NCBI RefSeq assembly: GCF_028640845.1
Contig: NC_080540.1
Span: 282,118,524 to 282,182,523 of the forward strand
Reading direction: 5' to 3'
DNA length: 64,000 nt
Source: Ahaetulla prasina
Taxonomy: Eukaryota; Chordata; Lepidosauria; Squamata; Colubridae
Numbering within the stretch: position 1 is the first letter of the stretch; the number at the start of each line of letters is the position of its first letter. Below the pieces are notes generated by a model. It saw only the letters and a program-made list of their open reading frames with translations, was not told the DNA's origin and searched no databases. The position numbers and the translations under genes were made by a program. Positions 34,046-45,235 of the stretch are shown piece after piece.

Positions 34046-34812
34046 GAAAATTTAAATATTTGCGGAACCAAAGAATAATGCCACATAGCAGCATAATAAG
34101 GCAAAGTTAAGTCAAAAAGGAAGAAAGTAATGAGGCAGATTATACTCCTTGTTAACATGCTATGGGTGGGCTTCTAGGCAGACAAAAAACAATTTGAGAA
34201 AGAGCATGCTAACTATTGTTTGGACATGCAAATTATGTAGCTGAATCATAATCAGAAAAATATGCATGTGTTTTTGACTGGAATACAGCCATAAACTTGA
34301 AGGGCTTCCATACAAAAGCTAAGCATAATGTATCTGAAAAATAGTGAATTGGCTGCGTGAAAGTGTGAAATTGCCGAGACGAGACATTTCTTCTGTGATT
34401 ATACTATCGTTGTATCAACAGTACATACTTGGTGTATCTGCTAGGGTCTGCAGTATGTTGTTATGACACTAGAAGACTCGTGAGATGTGCAATTATTGTG
34501 GTTTGTATGAAGTGGCTTTCAAGGGAAATACTCTCTTGGTGTCAGAAGATAATCTGTTTCTTTGAGACACCCTGTGTGTGTCAAAAGCAGCTGATTACCC
34601 TACATGTGTAAACATTTGCTATAAGCTGCAAGCTAGTCAAGAAGATGTATGGCGGGTTTAATGGTTCCAGGCTGTTTATAAAAATTGTTAACTAGACCCA
34701 GGCAGACAGCAGGGATTAACACTGTAAGGGTATAGCGTTTTCCTTAGTAAATACTTTGGCCTCTGTTGGCATTCAAAGCCAGTTTGGTGCAGCCAAATGA
34801 AACTGATAATTA
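34046..34812. other. no recognised feature
   Basis: Nothing supported. Confidence 0.4.
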
Positions 34813-34820
34813 CTTGTGCT

Positions 34821-35336
34821 CAGGGGTGAAATGTAAAACAAATTTGTAAAATTTGTTACTAGCGGTTCTGTGGACGTGGCTTGGTGGTGATGGGGTAATG
34901 TGACTAGGTGGGCGTAGCCAACTTTTTTTTTTACTTTTTTTACTTTTAAAAGCAGTAAAAGCTTTACTTTTAAAAGCATTAAAATGCTTTTAAAAGCCTC
35001 TGATGATCAGGCAACTCAGCTGGGATTGCCAGAACCCTTTAAAAGCATTTTTACAGCCTGTTAAGCTGAAGAGGCCATAAAAAATGCTTTTAAAAGGCTC
35101 TGACAATCCCAGCTGACTTGCACGATCATCAGAGGCTTTTTTTTTTACTTTTAAAAGCATTTTTTCGGCCAAAGAAAAAATGCTTTTAAAAGTAAAAACA
35201 CACCTCTGATGAATGCGCGGCTCAGCTGGGCATGCGGGGGGGGGGGAGGGATTTTTGCTACCGGTTCTCCGAACCACCCGCTGCCATTGCTACCGGGTCG
35301 GGCATCCCGGTCTGAACCGGGAGCATTTCACCCCTG
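34821..35336. mobile_element. hAT MITE family B, complete
   Basis: 516 bp from CAGGGGTGAAATG to GCATTTCACCCCTG, with a perfect 8-bp target duplication CTTGTGCT at 34813-34820 and 35337-35344. The interior has several inverted AAAAGCATTTTT segments. No transposase frame. Confidence 0.9.
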
Positions 35337-35344
35337 CTTGTGCT

Positions 35345-35699
35345 GCTGGGTGCACCCTGATGAAAGCAATTCCTTTTCAACTTTATGGCACCAAACCACA
35401 CTCATGGTTTGCTTATTATCTGTAGATCCCCCAATCTGCAGCTTTTTCAGTCTGCATAAGGAAGGGTACATGAAAGATTCCCAAACTGAAATCTGATTTA
35501 TTAATTTGACTTTCTGGCTACAGTCCAACAATGCTATACAGTATGTGGATATATGAGAAAATGATGTACAGAACCTTGGCATTCGTAGAGTTTTCCTCTT
35601 CTCTTAACATTTTACATTGCTAAAGAAGCAAACTTTCCTGATTTGAAAATTGATTTTTTTTTCTTTTTTTCAAAAAAGGGGGCCTGTAGAGCAAGCTTT
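35345..35699. other. no recognised feature
   Basis: Nothing supported. Confidence 0.4.
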
Positions 35700-36240
35700 G
35701 GCAAGAATCTCTGATCCCGGAGGCATGACTGCCAGCAACAGCTACAAGGAGTCAATTATATGAGCAAATAAATTTACATATCCTTAAACTCCAAGGGCAA
35801 CTAAGGAATTTAGTCAAACCAAAAAGAAAAACATTTTCAGCTGAAATTTGGAATAACTTTCAGTAAGGATCCATAAAAAATAAAAGTCGGGAAAAGAAAA
35901 AGGGGTTGAAACCTATGCTGGAAATGTAACCCACAAGAAGGGACATTTTATAATGCTTGGTAGATGTATAAAAAAGTCAGAAAAATTTGGAATCAATTAC
36001 ATACAATAATAGAAAAATTTTAAAGATACAATTGAAACCAGAGATACATTTTTTTTAGTATTGATGGATAAGCAACTGGAAAAAAATTATGGAACTTTGT
36101 TTTTATATATGATGACCGCAGTGAGATTAGTATATGCACAAAGGTGGAAAGATTTGACTTTATCCATAATGGAGGAATGGATGGTCATAATGCATGGTTT
36201 TTGAGAATTAGAATATAAATAATAGATTATAGAAAAATGT
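35700..36240 (+). mobile_element. decayed L1 ORF2 C-terminal fragment
   Basis: Broken translation retains L1-like pieces in different frames (LKPEIHFF, MTAVRLVYAQRWKDLTLSIM). Corresponds to the same part of ORF2 as 8880-9250 but is older. Confidence 0.65.
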
Positions 36241-36294
36241 AAACCATGCCGTAACCATGGAGTAAGAGGTTATTTTATATTTATACTTACAAGT

Positions 36295-37093
36295 CAGTAG
36301 TGGGTTCCACTTACCCTCACTACTGGTTCGGAACTGGGAGTGCGCATGTGCACATGCTTGTTTCACTCATGCGTGGTACTGCTGCGCATGCGCAGAACCT
36401 TCTGCGCATGTTGTTCTGTCCCCCCCCACCTCAGTACAGGAGGCACGAGAAATGACTCAATTAGCCGGCAATTGAGTCCACGGCAGCTATCAGCTCTGGC
36501 AGCAACCCAGTGAGCGTCTGCCAAGGTTTTTCTGTTATCTTTCTTGATGCCGGTGTGCCAACCAGGAAGTCAGGAATAAACAGCACTTCAGCTCAAGTTC
36601 TCTCCAGGCGGTTGGATTTGTTCGTCACGAAGCAGTATAGCAGCCCCTCCTGCTTTTATACCCTGTGGGGTGTGGCTCCATGACTCAGCACTTTCTAGGC
36701 CTGCCCCACCCCTGCTTCTGTTGTTCCCGCCTCTCTTGTCTATGAAACCTGGGATCTAACCAGGACTGATTGTCCTCAGCTGAGTCTGGAAGCGTTTCCT
36801 GGGCGGAGGGAGATACAGGAGACAGAGGCCTTGTCACCTCTTCCACCTGGCCTGCCTCTGGCTCCTGGAGCTGAGCCAGGGAAGCCGGCCCCACAGAAGG
36901 GAGCCCTGACAGCCCTTCCCCCTCACTCTCTGAGTCACTCTCTGGCAGGAGGCCAGGCCGGGGGGAGGGTGGGCTGGAGCCCCAACACATGTGCAGACTG
37001 TCCGTGATGACGTCTGAGTGAGTGGGCAGAGCCTCCCGCCTCTGCCACTACCGGTTCACCTGAACCAGGGCGAACTGGTAGAAACCCACACCG
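36295..37093. mobile_element. hAT MITE family A interrupted by a solo LTR
   Basis: CAGTAGTGGGTTCCACTTAC at left and GGTAGAAACCCACACCG at right, interior with CTGCGCATGCGCAGAA-type sequence. The 576-bp LTR at 36412-36987 splits it. Confidence 0.65.
36412..36987 (-). mobile_element. solo LTR with perfect 5-bp target duplication
   Basis: Ends TGTTCTGTCC and GGAGCCCCAACA obey the TG...CA rule. CATGT precedes (36407-36411) and follows (36988-36992). On the minus strand the LTR starts TGTTGGGGCTCC and has GGGTATAAAAGCAGG as a TATA region (about 36649-36663). Similar length and layout to 11382-11991 but a different sequence. Confidence 0.85.
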
Positions 37094-37295
37094 TTAACAA
37101 CTGCTGTAAAATAAAATCAAAAGTCACATCATTACAATTTTTAAATTTTATTTCTGCACTCTTTTCTTTCATTTCCCTCCCCCCTTCTTTCATTTCAAAT
37201 ATTAGTTCTGGTTCCTTCTTACTCTGTATTTTAATTTTTTAAAAAAATGTTATTTAAAAAGGAAAAGAGAAAGGGGGGTACATCTGTTTTTGTAG
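37094..37295. other. no recognised feature
   Basis: Short spacer. Confidence 0.4.
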
Positions 37296-38260
37296 AAATG
37301 TGGCTAGTCTTCAACTTACGACTGTAATGGACCCTTCATTACATGTGATCTCCTTGCTTAATGACCCTGCTCTCCTTATTGCGGTCATTAAGCAATCCCA
37401 CAAGTTGTTAAGCAGAGCATGGGGTGCCTCGGATGGGGGAGATCCCAGGAATCCTATTGCGGTCCCAGGCCCACACTGCACCAGCTCGCCAGCTCTCATG
37501 TGTTCTGCCCTGGGCCTTCCCCATTCCCCGAGGCAGCCTTCCTATCTTTCAGGGTCCCTGCAGGCCTCATGTTGATTTTCTCACCCCTCTGAATCCCTGC
37601 AGCCCTTGGATTTGCTTGCCTTTCTATTGGACCCTAGACCTTCCTCCCCACTCCTCCAACACTGATTGGTCACTTTTCAGTAAATCTTCAGGAAGCAGCC
37701 ATTCTTCTATACCAGGGGTCTCCAACCTTGGCACCTTTAAGACATGTGGACTTCAACTCTCAGAAAAGCTGGCTGAGGGATTCTGGGAGTTGAAGTCCAC
37801 ACGTCTTAAAGTTGCCAAGGTTGGAGACTCCTGTTCTACACAACCTTCCTACACAGTGGAGGTCGCATGGTGCTGTGCCAGAAGTCCCCAAGGCTGCCAT
37901 TTTGGGAGCAGCTGCAATGAATAAGTGACCTCTTCAAAATGGCACTTGCTTTCCTGACAGCACCATGTAGCCGCCTTTGTATAGAGAGGTTGAGAGGAGA
38001 AGCAACCAGCTTTTCCTTCTTGAATTTGATCTCCAGGTGGTGGGGACAAGAGTGTGAGATTGGGGGTGGGGGGAACATGCTGCAATGTCCAAGGGTGGGT
38101 GGATTGCCAAACACCAATATTTTGTCCATGTGACTGCAGGGCAATACAACATCCATGACCTCAGGCAAAAGTCATAAGTCTCTTCATTCAGTGACTTCCT
38201 AATTTCAAAAAGTTACTAAAAGAATGATTGTAAGTCAAGGACTCTTATCTGTATTTGTAA
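37296..38260. mobile_element. TA-target MITE (second subfamily) with insertions
   Basis: GGCTAGTCTTCAACTTACGA at left; GTAAGTCAAGGACTCTTATC near 38230 at right. The gap is much longer than in sister copies, partly from the family-C MITE at 37713; the rest (about 37840-38080) is unassigned. Confidence 0.5.
37713..37833. mobile_element. hAT foldback MITE (family C)
   Basis: CAGGGGTCTCCAACC ... GGTTGGAGACTCCTG, 121 bp hairpin. Flanks TTCTATAC and TTCTACAC match in 7 of 8 positions. Confidence 0.85.
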
Positions 38261-38347
38261 AATAATGCATTAATAAATGGCTTTATTATTATATAGTGTA
38301 AGGTAGCTACTTTAGATCACCAATACTGGGGTGGGTAGGATCTAGAT

Positions 38348-39095
38348 CAGGGGTGTCAAACTCAAGGCATGCGGCCAGGGGTGAAATACTCCCGGTTTGG
38401 ACCGGATCGCCCAATCTGGTAGCGATGGCAGCAGGTGGTTCGGAGAACCAGTAGCAAAAATCCCTCCCCACCCCCATGCCTAGCTGAACCGCATGATCAT
38501 TAGAAATTTTGGGGTTTTTTTACTTTGAAAAGCATTTTTTCTTCAGCTGAAAAAATGCTTTTAAAAGTAAAAAAAAGCCTCTGTTGATCACGCGGCTCAG
38601 CTGAGATCATCAGAACCTTTTAAAAGAATTTTTTTACAACCTCTTCGGCCGAAGAGATTGTAGAAAAAATTATTTTAGAAGTAAAAAAAAAAAGTTGGCC
38701 ACGCCAACCCAGTCACATTACACCACCACCACTAAGCCATACCCACAGAACTGGTAGTAACAAATTTTACATTTCACCACTGCATGCGGGCCCCCCCTAG
38801 CTCCATTTTCACTGGCAGAGGATTGCAGGAGGCTGTTGCAGCCGAAAACAGAGCTCACGCGGGTCGTAGACCACTTTCCTGAGCTCTATTTTTGCTGGCA
38901 GAGGGTTGCAAGAGGCCGTTGAAGCCAAAACTGGAAATTGGGACCCTGTTTTCGCTGGCAGAGTGCTTGGGCCACCACAGGTGCCCCCGACACGAAAGAT
39001 GTCGAGCTGGCCACTCCCACCCTGTCCAGGACCATCCCAGCCCCCCAAACACAAACCTGATGTGGCCCTCAATGAAATCGAGTTTGACACCCCTG
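38348..39095. mobile_element. hAT element family D containing a nested family-B MITE
   Basis: CAGGGGTGTCAAACTC ... GAGTTTGACACCCCTG with perfect 8-bp duplication ATCTAGAT at 38340-38347 and 39096-39103. Subtracting the nested copy leaves about 330 bp, noncoding. Confidence 0.88.
38376..38782. mobile_element. hAT MITE family B nested in family D
   Basis: CAGGGGTGAAATACTC ... ACATTTCACCACTG; flanks CATGCGGC (38368-38375) and CATGCGGG (38783-38790), 7 of 8 matching. Inverted relative to 34821-35336. Confidence 0.85.
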
Positions 39096-39103
39096 ATCTA
39101 GAT

Positions 39104-39488
39104 CATTCAGTAGTGGCCAGGCATTTGGGCTAAGCTGTTTTCATCTTTTGTAACAAAGGCTTTGAAGTTGGCGATTCTTGCTTATTGCAGGCTCTCTATT
39201 TATCAGACTTAGTTATGTCCTCCTGGTGTCTCATTTAAAATGAGAAGATCCCGACTCCTTGAATAGGGGAAGACCTGGACTGAACAGGTCATGAACTGCA
39301 AAAGGCATCTTGTTGCTCAGGTAACACAACCTAATGTTATGGTTTTTACACTGCAGAATATGTTTGAGTGACTAATGAGCAAAAACAAAGTAATGAGGCA
39401 GTGATGGTGATGTGTTAAAATAAGTAGTACCAGAAAGGATACTAGATGATTAATTCTATCCATTCTGAGCCAGAAATGGACAATCTAT
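39104..39488. other. no recognised feature
   Basis: Nothing supported. Confidence 0.4.
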
Positions 39489-39532
39489 GGTCTTCCATAA
39501 CTTTACCATTTTTTGGGAGTAGTACCATAAAA

Positions 39533-39789
39533 AGATACCTTCATCAAGGAACAACACTTACAACACTATGGCTGTCATTAAGTGTTGTAAGTGTTGTATC
39601 TTGATGAAAGTATCTTTTCTTTTATATACACTGAGAGCCTATGCACCGAGACAAATTCCTTGTGTGTCCAATCACACTTGGCCAAAAAGAATCCTATCCT
39701 ATTCTATTCTATTCTATTCTATTCTATTCTATTCTATTCTATTCTATTCTATTCTATTCTATTCTATTCTATTCTATTCTATTCTATTC
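39533..39789 (+). mobile_element. LINE 3' end with (ATTCT)n tail and foldback 5' edge
   Basis: Ends CAATCACACTTGGCCAAAAA then about 19 ATTCT units (39694-39789). TACCATAAAA flanks it at 39523-39532 and 39790-39799, a 10-bp target duplication. Its first 36 bp (39533-39568) are an inverted copy of 39583-39618. Confidence 0.8.
39694..39789. repeat. (ATTCT)n microsatellite
   Basis: Pure pentanucleotide array directly continuing the LINE 3' end. Confidence 0.97.
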
Positions 39790-39821
39790 TACCATAAAAT
39801 TATATTTAATGGAAAGATAAT

Positions 39822-40238
39822 TTAATCAAGAATGTAATGCTTTTCAACCTTTGTTTGAGAGATAAAAGTGGCTTTTTTTTGTGGAATTGTAGATTTTAGG
39901 CCAAATTCCTGCAGTCTGCGCCAAACAGTCCTTGCACTCAACTTCACATTGCATTGCACCATTTCATCTTGTATACACCCAGATGATTTTCTTCTGTCAA
40001 GTAGGCACAGTCTCTTAATTCTTCTATCATCAGTTGCTGTTGTGCACCTTTTCTTGCCTTTACCAGTGTGGTTTTGTAGTGACCGAGTCTCCTTATATCT
40101 CTTCAAAAACTTAGAAATGCCACCTTTGGTTAAGTTTTCACCAATTTTTCTTCTAGCTTCTTTATAACTGTAGCCTTATTCACTTAATAATACTATTTTA
40201 CATCGCTTTCTGGGTGACCAGTCAACTCTTTGCACCAT
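39822..40238 (-). pseudogene. Tc1 transposase N-terminal DNA-binding domain, catalytic domain deleted
   Basis: From ATG at 40238 the frame reads MVQRVDWSPRKRCKIVLLSE, an in-frame stop, then GYSYKEARRKIGENLTKGG, KRYKETRSLQN, and DDRRIKRLCLLDRR...SARTVWRRLQEFGLKS. These are the two helix-turn-helix parts of a Tc1 transposase that bind the terminal repeats. Immediately after this the sequence enters the terminal repeat, so the DDE catalytic domain is deleted. It could at most make a DNA-binding peptide, and the stop makes even that doubtful. Confidence 0.75.
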
Positions 40239-40490
40239 TACTTCAATTCTATTACGTTTTACAAGCTCACTAAATGAAAGAACACAAAAAACCCCAACCA
40301 ACTTGATAGCGATCACATAACACACTGATAAATGTCCTCTCAGCTTCAATACTTGACATCAATAACTGAATCCTACTGTGATCTGATTGGCTCATTGCCA
40401 AAACAAGATGACACCTGAATGGCTCCCTAAACACTCATACATATTGGCTACAATCAGATGAAGGAAAGCTACCTGATATTTTTTTTTTTT

Positions 40491-40742
40491 TGTTTGTTTA
40501 CATTTATACCCCGCCCTTCTCCGAAGACTCAGGGCGGCTTACAATGTATAGGGCAATAGTCTCATTCTATTTGTATATATTTACAAAGTCAACTTATTGC
40601 CCCCCCAACAATCTGGGTCCTCATTTTACCTACCTTATAAAGGATGGAAGGCTGAGTCAACCTTGGGCCGGGCTCGAACCTGCAGTAATTGCAGGCTTTG
40701 TGTTCTTAATAACAGGCCTTACCAGGCAGAGCTAAACCGGCC
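40491..40742 (-). mobile_element. tRNA-derived SINE (CCGCCCTTCTCC tail), young copy
   Basis: Same as 33665-33931 with no difference that I can see over about 245 bp. It continues at the head into a TTTA microsatellite. Confidence 0.88.
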
Positions 40743-40743
40743 C

Positions 40744-40798
<55 letters not shown>

Positions 40799-40855
40799 TT
40801 CATTCATTCATTCATTCATTCATTCATTCATTCATTCATTTATTCATTTATTCAT
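40744..40855. repeat. (TTTA)n then (TTCA)n microsatellite
   Basis: About 14 TTTA units followed by about 10 TTCA units and mixed units; then a fragment ATACCGCCTTTCTCCAAAGA (40866-40885) of another SINE tail. Confidence 0.95.
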
Positions 40856-41108
40856 TCACATTTTTATACCGCCTTTCTCCAAAGACTCAGCAAGCTCAGC
40901 AAGCAAGTTGTGCTTCCTTTTTCTGGTTATTTGGCTATAACTTTTCATAGAATACAGATAATTGAACAAATTTGTTGCATTAAATTCTTGATTAAATTAT
41001 CTTTCCATTGATATATAATTTTATGGTACAACTCCAAAAAAGTGGTGTTGTTAGCCATAAAAAATACACTTTTCCCAAAAGGTTTCCACAATTTTGGACA
41101 CTGCTGTA

Positions 41109-43319
41109 AATGATAAACAGGTTTGACAGAAACAAGCAGAGATGGAAGTTGTTGCTGAAGTTACTGTAGACCATGTGTCTTCTGGAGGCCACAATTTTCT
41201 GTGAAAGAAAGATTTCCAGGAATGTCAGAGAAGTGAGAAGAAGATAAGCAGAGGCAGCTGCAACTTTGCAACGAAGAAAGGAACAAGTAAAGAGGTAGCA
41301 GTCCAGTAGCCAGATAAAGGATATGCAGAGAATGAAGCCGAGCAAAGGCAGAATGCTGGAGGAGAAAAAAAAAATAAGAAAAAGAGGGATTGAAAGTGAA
41401 AGTTAAGAGAAGGGTAGTTAAAGAGCACATCATCCATTTTGGCAGAGATAATATCTTGATTTATAGGGTGCTCTTTGAATGTCTCAAACAATAAACTGTG
41501 AAAGTAGCACACAAAACTCAGATACAAAGCTAAAAACACGTACTGGAACACTCTGTAAATAAGTCAGTAAGTGAACAGGAGTTAATCTGGAGATTAGGAA
41601 ATGGGATTTAATAGACACTGAGTGAAAAATTAGGACTTTTTGTTAATAAACTGAAGTATAACTTTTGTAACTGTTGACCAATAATCAAACTCCTAGTAGG
41701 GCAAAGACACCCTTACACATCATTTGGCTCATATGTCTAAAATACCAAACAAACTCATGACACACTTACAATATTAGGCAGCACTTCTTGGAAATGTCCT
41801 TACAATATGACTACAGCTTTTCTTCAAAGAGTCTGACATTACTATGAGCATATGGAACATTTTAAATGTTAAAGAAATCTGCAAGATCTCCATGGCTATT
41901 TTGAATTATCAGTAAATTAAGTAAAGCCCTCCTGTGCTCTTCCAATTTTTAAAGAGAGGGTAGACTAGAGGAACTGTAGTTTAGCTGGACTTCATGTGTG
42001 GTTTTCATTCAAAGTGTCATGGATCTGCTTGCAGCAGAGTCAGGGGCAAAATTATTTTTCATCCCTAACTACTATTGCTTTTCTCCTTCTAATCCTCTTT
42101 GTGGGCATTTGAGGAGGGATATTCATCTTTGCACATAGCTTTCTCAAGTGCTTGTAAATCCTACCAACTATAGCTTTCTGACAAAAATTTAAAACAGGCA
42201 CGTGCATAGGATTACATTGTTTAAAAAGGCTTGATAGGAAACTCCATCTGTCTACGCAAGATGATTTGAACAATGGTGCTCCATAAAGTGTAATTTAAAA
42301 ACCATCTCAATTTTTCGTATTTGGGTTTCAGTTATCTCCATTTTACTGGGGCTAAGCCATTCCATTGACTCAAGTGGTTTGTGGATTGCAGCCAAAACAA
42401 AGCATAATGGAAGGAAATTACTGGATGATTGCATCTAACCAGTATCTGTGCGGTATTGTCTTATTTTGGCATACAGTACAGTACGAGATTGTGATGTACC
42501 ATGTAATCAAAAGATTTCCCATAACATCCATAAATTTTAAGGTGGGTGGTAGCATGGCCACATCCTATTCCTCCATAGTAAGCTGGTGCGGTAATTCATT
42601 CAATAGTTAACAAATTAAAAACTGAGGACAACATAGTGTGACTTTTCCAAGGCCACCCAGCAAAATCCTTGGCTAGGCTCTGATTTGAACTTGAGTCAAG
42701 AGCCAATATAAACTTCTTTTCCCCCCCATTTATTTAGGGATTGTTTTTGTAAACTGCCAAACCAGTGGTCTGATTCTTTGAATGGCAATGGGGCAAATTG
42801 TTTAGCTTGATTTTCTGCAGATCTACTTAGAAATAAGCACTGAGTTCAGTTGGACTCTCCTCCATGGAAGAATGCTACAGAATAAACCTATATGGCTTCA
42901 TTTCAAAATAAGTTCCATTGCATTTCTGGAGCCTGTACTCATATGTGTTTGTATTTGCGCTTGTTGGGGTAAGTGGGTCCCCTGAAATGTCAGAGTTTAT
43001 TGAGTTGCATGCCTCTCAACCGTTGGGGCATGGATTTCAGAAATCCTAAGAGGCCCAAGCATTTCCAGCTTGAGGGGCTCCTATAACTTTATAATAAAAA
43101 TAAATTAATGACACATGAAAAGTAAATGAGGCTACAGCAGAGTGAGCCCTATGCTTCTTAGCTTATTCCTTTTATTGGCTACCTGGCAAAGCTTCCATGT
43201 GCCACCCAAGAACTCGTAAGGAATGAGAGGCTTAGAATTGTGGGGTCTGGATGGGGAAGAACAGGATCCAGCTCAGCCCTGGTAAGGCTCAGTGGCTGAG
43301 ATTTTGAGGCTCCCTGTTA
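41109..43319. other. 2.2 kb intronic sequence without recognised feature
   Basis: No exon, RNA or named repeat found. Confidence 0.45.
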
Positions 43320-44035
43320 TGCAGAGACTTTTTATCATCACTTCTGAAAGGGGTAGTGTTGTCCTGCAATAGCTGGTGAACAATTTGGGGGTCTTTCTGA
43401 ACTCATGGCTGCTTCTTGGAGAACAGGTTGGCAGCTTGGCTACGAAGGCCTTTGTACAGTTGTGTCAGTTTCTGGATTGGGAAGCCCTCCCTACAAAAAC
43501 TCACGACTTGGTCACCTCTCGGCTAGATTACTGTAACACACTCAATGTGGGGCTGCCCTTGAAGAGCATTTAGAAGTTGCAGTGTAGAATGCAGGGACGT
43601 AGGCAGTTTTGGAAATTTCAGGATAAACTTGTATGTGGCACTCTGCTCTGCAAATGGCACTGGTTCCTAATAGGATTGTGGGTACAATTCAAAATGCTGG
43701 TTGTCATGTATAAAGCTCCAGATGGCACAGGACTAGGATATTTGCAGGACTGCCTATCACTGGGAGTTTTTGGTTGCCTTGTCAGAACAGGCAGGATTGA
43801 CTTATTCCAAGTCCCTCCCATCAGGAAATCTCACCTAGGAATTGTATTTTTTCTGTCATAATGCCTGCCTTATGGAACAACACCCCCAATGATGTAGATG
43901 GCCCTGAGTAGTCTGGGTTTTTACAAGGCATTATAAATCTGAATGTTTCCTGGCCTTGGACTGGGATGTTAAACCAGCCCTATTGGTGGATTTGTTTGCT
44001 TGGTCTTGTAGGATTAAAACTAATTTATTTTAGAT
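43320..44035 (+). mobile_element. L2-clade LINE fragment
   Basis: Pieces in two frames: HDLVTSRLDYCNTLNVGLPL at 43502, then VQFKMLVVMYKAPDGTGLGY at 43684 and RKSHLGIVFFLS. These are hallmark L2 RT C-terminal motifs. Frameshifts and stops show it is old. Confidence 0.8.
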
Positions 44036-44080
44036 CCAGTCATATGCAATGATTTATTATTATTGTTATTTAATTTATTT

Positions 44081-44512
44081 ATTAAACATGAAACTCGGTC
44101 AACTGAACATTCCAAAAGGCATCACAAATACCATTGACTGGTGCTAATGGCTGATAACGGGTTGCTGCCAGTGTCCTAAGTATCAACCAAGTACCTTCTT
44201 AAGATGTACGATGTTCCAAGTAGCGCAGTTTTTTGCAATTCCGATGGTGTTATTGCAGGAAGCTACAATTTGTTGATGTATCTTATAAAATTCTTGGACA
44301 TGGTACCAAGTGCCCCGATGACAATGGGTATCACTGTTACATGTTTCATCCATAATCACGTAGTTTCAATGGCCAGGTTGCGATATTACGTGATTTTTTC
44401 CAGTTCTTTTTCTTTGACTCTGGCATCTCCTGGTACCGCAATGTCAATAAATTGTATGTTTTGGTTTTTGACAACTGTGATATCTGGCGTTTATTATTAT
44501 TTTTTAAAAAAA
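44081..44512 (-). mobile_element. LINE 3' end with restriction-like endonuclease domain (R2/R4-Dong-like)
   Basis: On the minus strand: PDITVVKN, then FIDIAVPGDARVKEKELEKI and VTVIPIVIGALGTMSK, LQKTALLGTSYILRRYL. PD...D with the following basic residues is the PD-(D/E)xK nuclease layout used by R2-group LINEs. Several stops, so nonfunctional. Confidence 0.65.
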
Positions 44513-44513
44513 T

Positions 44514-44548
<35 letters not shown>

Positions 44549-44660
44549 TTTTTCATTAAACATGAAATTCAGTCAACCGAACATTTAAAAACGTATCACA
44601 GATATCATTGACTGGCCCTAATGATTGATACGGGTTATTGCCAGCATCCTAGGCATTGAC
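44513..44660 (-). mobile_element. second tail of the same LINE family with (TTTA)n
   Basis: (TTTA)n at 44513-44550, then ATTAAACATGAAATTCAGTC and GGTTATTGCCAGCATCCTAG, a copy of 44088-44190. Confidence 0.7.
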
Positions 44661-44661
44661 C

Positions 44662-44772
<111 letters not shown>

Positions 44773-44814
44773 TAAGAAAAACGAAAAAAAACCAGATCAC
44801 TAGTTGAACACTTC

Positions 44815-45025
44815 CCAAGCGTTTAAGACTGTGTGATGTATCGGCGAATTATGCAAGCAGATCCCAGTAAGGTGGCCTTCTGCAGCTGACCAATGGTGAT
44901 CTTGTCAGCGCCAATCATTTTTAAGTGCTTGCCTAGGTCTTTAGGCACAGCTCCCAGTGTGCCGAGTACCACTGGAACCAGCTGCACTGGTTTATGCCAG
45001 AGTCTCTGCAATTCAATTCTCAAAT
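44815..45025 (-). mobile_element. endonuclease-LINE fragment, third copy
   Basis: Open on the minus strand: RIELQRLWHKPVQLVPVVLG, TLGAVPKDLGKHLKMIGADK, LQKATLLGSACIIRRYI. Same protein region as the 44081 copy but from another subfamily. Confidence 0.7.
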
Positions 45026-45235
45026 AATCTTCTTCTTCTTCTTCTTCTTCTTCTTCTTCTTCTTCTTCTTCTTCTTCTTCTTCTTCTTCTTCTTCTTCTT
45101 CTTCTTCTTCTTCTTCTTCTTCTCCTCCTCCTCCTCCTCCTCCTCCTCCTCCTCCTCCTCCTTATTATTATCATCATCTTCTTCTTCTTCTTCTTCTCCT
45201 TGCTGTTGTTGTTGTTGTTATTGTTATTATTATTA
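45026..45235. repeat. (TTC)n, (TCC)n and mixed trinucleotide microsatellites
   Basis: TTC array 45028-45122, CTC array to about 45161, then TTA/TCA, TTC, TGT and TTA runs. Polypyrimidine strand throughout, able to form triplex DNA. Confidence 0.96.

Larger units (their letters stand above)
39489..41106 (-). mobile_element. internally deleted Tc1-type DNA transposon with nested SINE and LINE
   Basis: The right terminus (minus strand) starts CAGCAGTGTCCAAAATTGTG next to TA. ACCATAAAATTATAT...AATGGAAAGATAATTTAATC occurs inverted at 39791-39838 and about 40984-41030, so terminal repeats exceed 100 bp. The left repeat is cut by the LINE at 39533-39789, and a SINE plus microsatellite lie at 40491-40895. 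Confidence 0.8.
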
